From a virus, in the IMG/VR virus record IMGVR_UViG_3300004097_000040, positions 1 through 27,902 of that record: DNA of 27,902 bases; one strand, 5' to 3'. Positions within the stretch are counted from its first letter, which is position 1; each line of letters starts with the position of its first letter. This document shows positions 24,176 to 27,902 of the stretch, piece after piece. Under the pieces are notes generated by a model that was given only the letters and a program-made list of their open reading frames with translations, did not search any database and had not been told where the DNA came from. A program made the position numbers and the translations under genes.

Positions 24176-26293
24176 ATGATATTAAGAAAATCTGATTGGA
24201 ACCGACCGGGTTATGAAAATGCAATAGTTCACTTTTCGACGACTAATACCAGCTTCTTGAAGCTGGCTTATACTCAAAAAGAAATGGGTGTAAAGGCATG
24301 GTATACATGTCTTGCACTCATCAATCCAGAACTTGAGCATGTTGACCCCTTCGACCCTTCACTGTCTCTAGAAGTCAAAGCGATGGTTGCGCTAGAGATG
24401 TTCCTTAATCCATGGTACTTCTTTCGTGAGGTGGTAAGAGTACCTCAGGATGGTGCTGACCCGGTTCCGTTTAAAATACACCGTGGTTCATTCGCACTCA
24501 TATGGACGTTCTTTAATAATATCGATATCGCACTATTATTAATACGTCAGCAAGGTAAGACTGTCGTTGTATCGTCATTACTAGTCTACCTTAATCGCAT
24601 ACTTAAAAATAGTCGTACATTATTAATAACTAAGGATGCAGGTCTACGGTCTGAAACGATCGATAAGATGAAACGTATACGTGATGCACTTCCACAATAC
24701 TTGTGGGTGTTTTCAAAAACGGATGCGGACAATAGTGAGATATTTACGTATAATGCGCGTAATAACAAACTGGTAACTTGTATTGCGCAAGGTAACATCG
24801 CTGCCGCACAAAAAGCGGCACGTGGATTAACATCCGCTAGATTGTTTAGTGATGAAACTGCATTCACACGTTTTATACGTGCTATGTTACCGGCAGCTTT
24901 GGCGTCAGGTACTACTGCGCGTCGTATTGCTGAAGATGAAGGTATCCCGTATGGTAACGTGTTTACGACAACGCCTGGGAAACGTGATGAAGAAGACGGT
25001 AAATTCGTTTATGATCTATTTCATGATGGTTATTACTGGGATGATAAACTCATCGATATCGCCACACGTGATGAACTACTTGAAATTATTAGGACTAACT
25101 CGAAAGGGGATGGTCTATTAATTCATGCACCGTTTAATCACCGTCAACTCGGAATGAGTGATTTAGAACTCTACGATGCGATGGCCAATGCACGTGGTAC
25201 GCGTGAAGAGAAACTACGTGACTTCGGTTTACAATGGACCGCAGGGTCGCTATCATCACCGCTATCCGTTGATGAAGCAACTATGGTACGTGACAGCGTT
25301 GTTATTTCTATACCTTATATGGAAGTGTTCAAAAACAGTTATATACTAAAGTGGTATTATACCGAAGGTGACTTACCTATAAAACTTCGTAAGAAACATA
25401 TAGTAGGTGTCGATACATCGGACGCAGTTGGACGCGATAATATCTCGATTGTTATTACATGTAGTGAATCACTTGCGACAGTGGCGACCGCCATCATTAA
25501 TGAAAGTAACTTGATTGTCTTTGCTAACTGGCTTGCTGATATACTGACTAAATATGAGAATACAATATTAGTTATCGAAAGAAAGTCATCGGCTCCGACG
25601 ATTATAGACTCGTTATTAATAACGTTACCCTCTAGAAAGATAGAGCCTACCCGACGTATTTTTAATTCAGTTGTGCAGAATAGGTCGAATGACGATGCCG
25701 ATTTAAAGGACTTTAAGAAAAGTTCTAGGGTTCGTGATGAAGGATTCTATGAGACGTATCGGAAATATTTTGGGTTTGTTACTACTGGCGCATCGCGTAA
25801 ACTATTATACGGTGAGGTTTTACAGACCGCCGTGCGGATGGCAGGTAATAAAGTCTGTGATAAACAACTAGCAGATGAGTTACTTGGCCTTGTAGTTAAG
25901 GATGGTAGAATAGACCACAAATCTAGTGGTAACGATGATACAGTAATCAGCTGGTTACTATGTTGTTGGTTTATGTTATTTGGTAAACGTTTAGAATACT
26001 ACGGTGTATCTAACCGAGTACTGATGAAGCGTAACTCTATCTCTGAAAATAGCGAGACGTTTGACACTGAGGAATATGAACAGGAATTAGAGGAACAGGA
26101 AGAGTTGCGTCATGAAATCGATGCATTATGCTCTAAGATTTCGGGTAACCGTAATCCATTCTTGCAATCTACGCTTGAACGTGAACTCCGTGTTAAGTTA
26201 ACTAAACTTGATCTTGATACTTCTCAGGCAAGTACTGTGGGTGAACTGCAAGAACTTGTCCGAAATAAAAAGTTGACATCGAGGTACCTATAA
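24176..26293 (+). CDS. terL: Terminase large subunit (DNA packaging ATPase and nuclease)
   Basis: A 705-residue terminase large subunit that drives DNA into proheads and cuts concatemers. ATPase domain: Walker A RQQGKT (124-129), close to the T4 gp17 form SRQLGKT. Walker B is RLFSDE (222-227), with Asp226 and catalytic Glu227. The coupling motif is TTTPG (264-268). RNase H-fold nuclease: VGVDTSD (Asp413), LVIERKS (Glu468) and the HKSSGNDDTV motif (Asp587/Asp588). The last about 80 residues (EQELEEQEELRHEIDALCSK...) are a charged, probably coiled-coil extension. AAGAAGG before the ATG fits. The order next to structural genes matches phiKZ gp25. The stop overlaps the start of a small membrane protein gene. 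Confidence 0.95.
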   Translation: MILRKSDWNRPGYENAIVHFSTTNTSFLKLAYTQKEMGVKAWYTCLALINPELEHVDPFDPSLSLEVKAMVALEMFLNPWYFFREVVRVPQDGADPVPFKIHRGSFALIWTFFNNIDIALLLIRQQGKTVVVSSLLVYLNRILKNSRTLLITKDAGLRSETIDKMKRIRDALPQYLWVFSKTDADNSEIFTYNARNNKLVTCIAQGNIAAAQKAARGLTSARLFSDETAFTRFIRAMLPAALASGTTARRIAEDEGIPYGNVFTTTPGKRDEEDGKFVYDLFHDGYYWDDKLIDIATRDELLEIIRTNSKGDGLLIHAPFNHRQLGMSDLELYDAMANARGTREEKLRDFGLQWTAGSLSSPLSVDEATMVRDSVVISIPYMEVFKNSYILKWYYTEGDLPIKLRKKHIVGVDTSDAVGRDNISIVITCSESLATVATAIINESNLIVFANWLADILTKYENTILVIERKSSAPTIIDSLLITLPSRKIEPTRRIFNSVVQNRSNDDADLKDFKKSSRVRDEGFYETYRKYFGFVTTGASRKLLYGEVLQTAVRMAGNKVCDKQLADELLGLVVKDGRIDHKSSGNDDTVISWLLCCWFMLFGKRLEYYGVSNRVLMKRNSISENSETFDTEEYEQELEEQEELRHEIDALCSKISGNRNPFLQSTLERELRVKLTKLDLDTSQASTVGELQELVRNKKLTSRYL

Positions 26294-26487
26294 TGAGTAC
26301 ATTAATAATTATATTTGCAAACCTAGCGATTCTTTCTATGCTAATTCATTTACGACATGTACATGATCGGACGAAGTGTAACTTCTGTATCAGTGTACAG
26401 AGAATCCGTGCTGCACTCGGCATGGTTTTAAGTGTAGTAGCGTGTGTCGTGGTCAATCTGGCCATGTTTACAATAGTTAGTGTCTAA
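26293..26487 (+). CDS. Small membrane protein, 64 aa
   Basis: A 64-residue protein with two predicted membrane helices (about 3-19 and 41-62), separated by a basic loop with a CNFC pair (HLRHVHDRTKCNFC...). Its ATG overlaps the terminase stop (TAATG), and GAGGT lies inside the terminase 3' end, so it is translationally coupled. The two-helix layout is compatible with a holin- or pinholin-like role or with a membrane anchor, but no family signature supports a lysis assignment. A strong terminator follows, making it the last gene of this operon. Confidence 0.65.
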   Translation: MSTLIIIFANLAILSMLIHLRHVHDRTKCNFCISVQRIRAALGMVLSVVACVVVNLAMFTIVSV

Positions 26488-26498
26488 CTAGGTAATGG

Positions 26499-26545
26499 CT
26501 ACACCTTATTCTGGAAACGGGGTAAGGTGTGGTTATTTTTTATTT
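26499..26545 (+). terminator. Rho-independent terminator of the terminase operon
   Basis: CTACACCTTATTCTG (26499-26513) and CGGGGTAAGGTGTGG (26518-26532) form a 15-pair stem (some G.T pairs) closed by a GAAA loop and followed by TTATTTTTTATTT. Confidence 0.88.
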
Positions 26546-26580
26546 GTTTTGGAATACTTATGTAGAGGAGTGTATTTTAG

Positions 26581-26736
26581 ATGTTTGAATTCCTGCTCTC
26601 ACTTTTGATGCGCTTTATTGGGTTTAGCGTTGAAGTTACTGAGTATTGTAAATATAGTGAGTCACTATATGTAAATGCTATTTTACTAAACATCCGTAAT
26701 CTGGCGCACGTTTTCAGAACGTGTTTACATATATAA
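26581..26736 (+). CDS. Tiny hypothetical protein, 51 aa
   Basis: ATG 26581 opens a 51-codon frame (MFEFLLSLLMRFIGFSVEVT...), ending TAA at 26734-26736. GAGGAG at about 26565-26570 precedes it. The N-terminal 20 residues are hydrophobic and could be a membrane helix or signal anchor. It lies alone between two terminators. No family is recognised; the gene call rests on the ribosome binding site and the clean placement. Confidence 0.45.
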   Translation: MFEFLLSLLMRFIGFSVEVTEYCKYSESLYVNAILLNIRNLAHVFRTCLHI

Positions 26737-26772
26737 ACAAACCCAATCATGCAAAAAGTGAAATAACCTTAT

Positions 26773-26880
26773 GGCTCTTTATAAAGAGTCGCCAATGATG
26801 GCATACTGAGCGAGAACTTAATAACTGGTAATACTTAAAAGTATTGGAGCCGTTAAGTTCTCGCCTCTCTTTTTTATTTG
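26773..26880 (+). terminator. Structured non-coding stretch ending in a terminator-like stem
   Basis: First a GGCTCTTT/AAAGAGTC hairpin (26773-26790). Then a perfect 12-pair stem GCGAGAACTTAA (26810-26821) with TTAAGTTCTCGC (26853-26864), enclosing a smaller hairpin AATACTT/AAGTATT (about 26830-26845) and two unpaired seven- to eight-base sides, followed by CTCTCTTTTTTATTT. The end behaves as a rho-independent terminator. The internal loop makes it more elaborate than needed, so a small RNA is possible. Confidence 0.6.
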
Positions 26881-26906
26881 TCTAGTACTCAAAGGTGTTT
26901 CAGATA

Positions 26907-26926
26907 TATATCATTTTAGTGATATA
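26907..26926. promoter_or_regulatory. AT-rich dyad upstream of the 152-aa gene
   Basis: TATATCA (26907-26913) and TGATATA (26920-26926) form an inverted repeat with a six-base gap, 47 bases before the next ATG. It lies after a terminator and before a gene, so it may hold the promoter or operator for the last two genes; this is inferred from position. Confidence 0.35.
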
Positions 26927-26972
26927 GGTATTAAATCTAATACCGTACATTCTTATTTTGGAGATTAACAAT

Positions 26973-27431
26973 ATGTTACATACACAAACTACATTCTCAT
27001 TAGACGAACTTAATAGTATTCATTCTGCTTCACGTTTACGTTTCACACAGAGTAGTATTGGTGAACTGGCTACGCATCTAGCAACATTCCCAGGGCACTC
27101 AAGCGCACTTCCATCGATGACTATCAATAAAGTTTATAAAGAGACAGGTATTTTAATGTCTACTAATGGCGCTAATGCAACTAACTTTGACTTTGGCGAC
27201 ATTCTATTTATCATAAGTAAAAAAGCTGATGATACATTAGACATCGTTAAGGTTTTACTAGAGCCTTGGTTTACACTTACTTGTATTGATAATTGTTTTA
27301 TCATTACAGACACTGATACTTTAGCGATGTCACATGCGGTTGACGTTGCAGAACACGGGTACGAAGAGTTAGATAATTTAAATAAACAATGTGCCGATAT
27401 GAATAAGGCCATGTTAAACGGGGAATGTTAA
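26973..27431 (+). CDS. Hypothetical protein, 152 aa
   Basis: A 152-residue protein (MLHTQTTFSLDELNSIHSAS...). ATG 26973 is chosen because GGAG at 26960-26963 is its ribosome binding site; an in-frame TTG at 26958 would use that site up. The N-terminal half is polar and helical, the middle (NFDFGDILFIISKKADDTLD...) may be a small alpha/beta fold, and the C-terminus is charged. No family recognised. It ends one base before the next gene, so the two are co-translated. Confidence 0.7.
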   Translation: MLHTQTTFSLDELNSIHSASRLRFTQSSIGELATHLATFPGHSSALPSMTINKVYKETGILMSTNGANATNFDFGDILFIISKKADDTLDIVKVLLEPWFTLTCIDNCFIITDTDTLAMSHAVDVAEHGYEELDNLNKQCADMNKAMLNGEC

Positions 27432-27432
27432 T

Positions 27433-27801
27433 ATGACTTGGGGTAGAACTGTACACAATGTGCGAGTAGATGATCGCTTTGATTTATGTGAACATCTATC
27501 AGTCGGGGATATTGCACCTGTCGTAGTTGAAGAGAACGACTGTTTTGGACCGGTTGCGAAAGCAGGTTATTGCACTGCATGTAATGAAGCTCGACTTGAA
27601 GAAGAAGGTAATGAAGAAGAAACTTGTCATGATTGCGCTGAAACTTTTAAGAAGTCGGAGCTTAATGAGTGGCGACGGTTTGACTTCAATGCGCGAGATG
27701 GCGATGTCCCATTTCAAATATGTGATAACTGTTGGGATGCTGAACAACACCAGGCCCGTATTGATGACGATGCTGCACAGTTTGAGTACGAGAATCCATA
27801 A
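27433..27801 (+). CDS. Cysteine-rich, probable zinc-binding protein, 122 aa
   Basis: A 122-residue acidic protein with three CxxC pairs (CTAC about 47-50, CHDC about 65-68, CDNC about 97-100) plus further Cys and His residues (CEH near 19-21), the pattern of one or two zinc ribbons or a treble-clef-like fold. Such small zinc proteins in phages often bind nucleic acid or host transcription proteins, but nothing here fixes the partner. The start is tightly joined to the previous gene (one base gap). A strong terminator, identical to the one after the tail tube gene, follows. Confidence 0.7.
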   Translation: MTWGRTVHNVRVDDRFDLCEHLSVGDIAPVVVEENDCFGPVAKAGYCTACNEARLEEEGNEEETCHDCAETFKKSELNEWRRFDFNARDGDVPFQICDNCWDAEQHQARIDDDAAQFEYENP

Positions 27802-27808
27802 TCTTGCT

Positions 27809-27848
27809 AACAAATAAAAAGAGGGCTTTCGCCCTCTTCTTTTTTTTG
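27809..27848. terminator. Bidirectional terminator, copy 2
   Basis: AAGAGGGC-TTTC-GCCCTCTT (27819-27838), A-rich before and eight T after. The 39 bases 27809-27847 are identical to 16026-16064. Confidence 0.88.
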
Positions 27849-27902
27849 TCTTTTATTTATACACGTTTGCAGATAGTGCTCTTAAAAGGAAATATAACAT
27901 AG
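27849..27902 (+). promoter_or_regulatory. Leader of a gene beyond the window edge
   Basis: AAAAGGA near 27885-27891 looks like a ribosome binding site, with AT-rich DNA after it. A plus-strand gene probably starts just past the window end; no start codon is visible. Confidence 0.3.

Noticed and set aside
26737-26880. tRNA gene in the structured stretch
   Set aside because: No acceptor stem with a T-arm TTCGA-type loop or anticodon arm of normal geometry could be drawn; the long perfect stem fits a terminator or small RNA instead.

Overview
The window is a late-gene segment of a tailed jumbo phage of the phiKZ type (large, possibly nucleus-forming myoviruses). The call rests on protein motifs and gene order, not on a database search. 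It holds the two halves of a phiKZ-like virion RNA polymerase (beta-prime N-part and beta), a T4 gp21/phiKZ gp175-type prohead protease, a contractile tail sheath and tube, and a large terminase. The order terminase, three structural genes, sheath, tube matches what I recall of phiKZ genes 25-30. The order beta-prime, beta, two or three structural genes, protease matches phiKZ 180 to 175. The host cannot be named; the AT-leaning DNA and frequent CGT arginine codons would suit a marine or enteric gammaproteobacterium.

Layout. 1-439: 5' part of a minus-strand gene, probably a large virion protein. 464-4346: RNA polymerase beta-prime N-part, interrupted by a group I intron (about 1901-4154) carrying an HNH gene and a LAGLIDADG gene. 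4362-10060: RNA polymerase beta, interrupted by a second group I intron (about 5961-7504) carrying an EDxHD (Vsr-like) endonuclease gene with zinc-finger repeats. 10119-13978: small gene, two probable structural genes, prohead protease, one unknown. 14045-14882: an unknown and a HAD-family nucleotidase. 14890-16065: two small genes, each followed by a terminator, with a palindromic match to the phiKZ early promoter in front. 16077-18964 (minus): tail tube and sheath, facing a bidirectional terminator. 19052-26487: structural genes, large terminase and a tiny membrane protein, divergent from the sheath. 26499-27902: terminator, small genes, a structured non-coding stretch and a second copy of the bidirectional terminator.

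The most notable point is the intron pair. Removing intron 1 from the T that ends GAT at 1900 to the G at 4154 restores the universal RNA polymerase active-site motif as GAD|FDGD: the intron lies inside the codons of the catalytic aspartate triad, and without splicing the reading frame stops one codon later. Intron 2 has a near-perfect internal guide sequence. Both large subunits of one enzyme therefore depend on self-splicing, and three unrelated homing-endonuclease families sit within 5 kb. This connects to the reported case in which an intron endonuclease of phage PhiPA3 cuts the virion RNA polymerase gene of co-infecting phiKZ.
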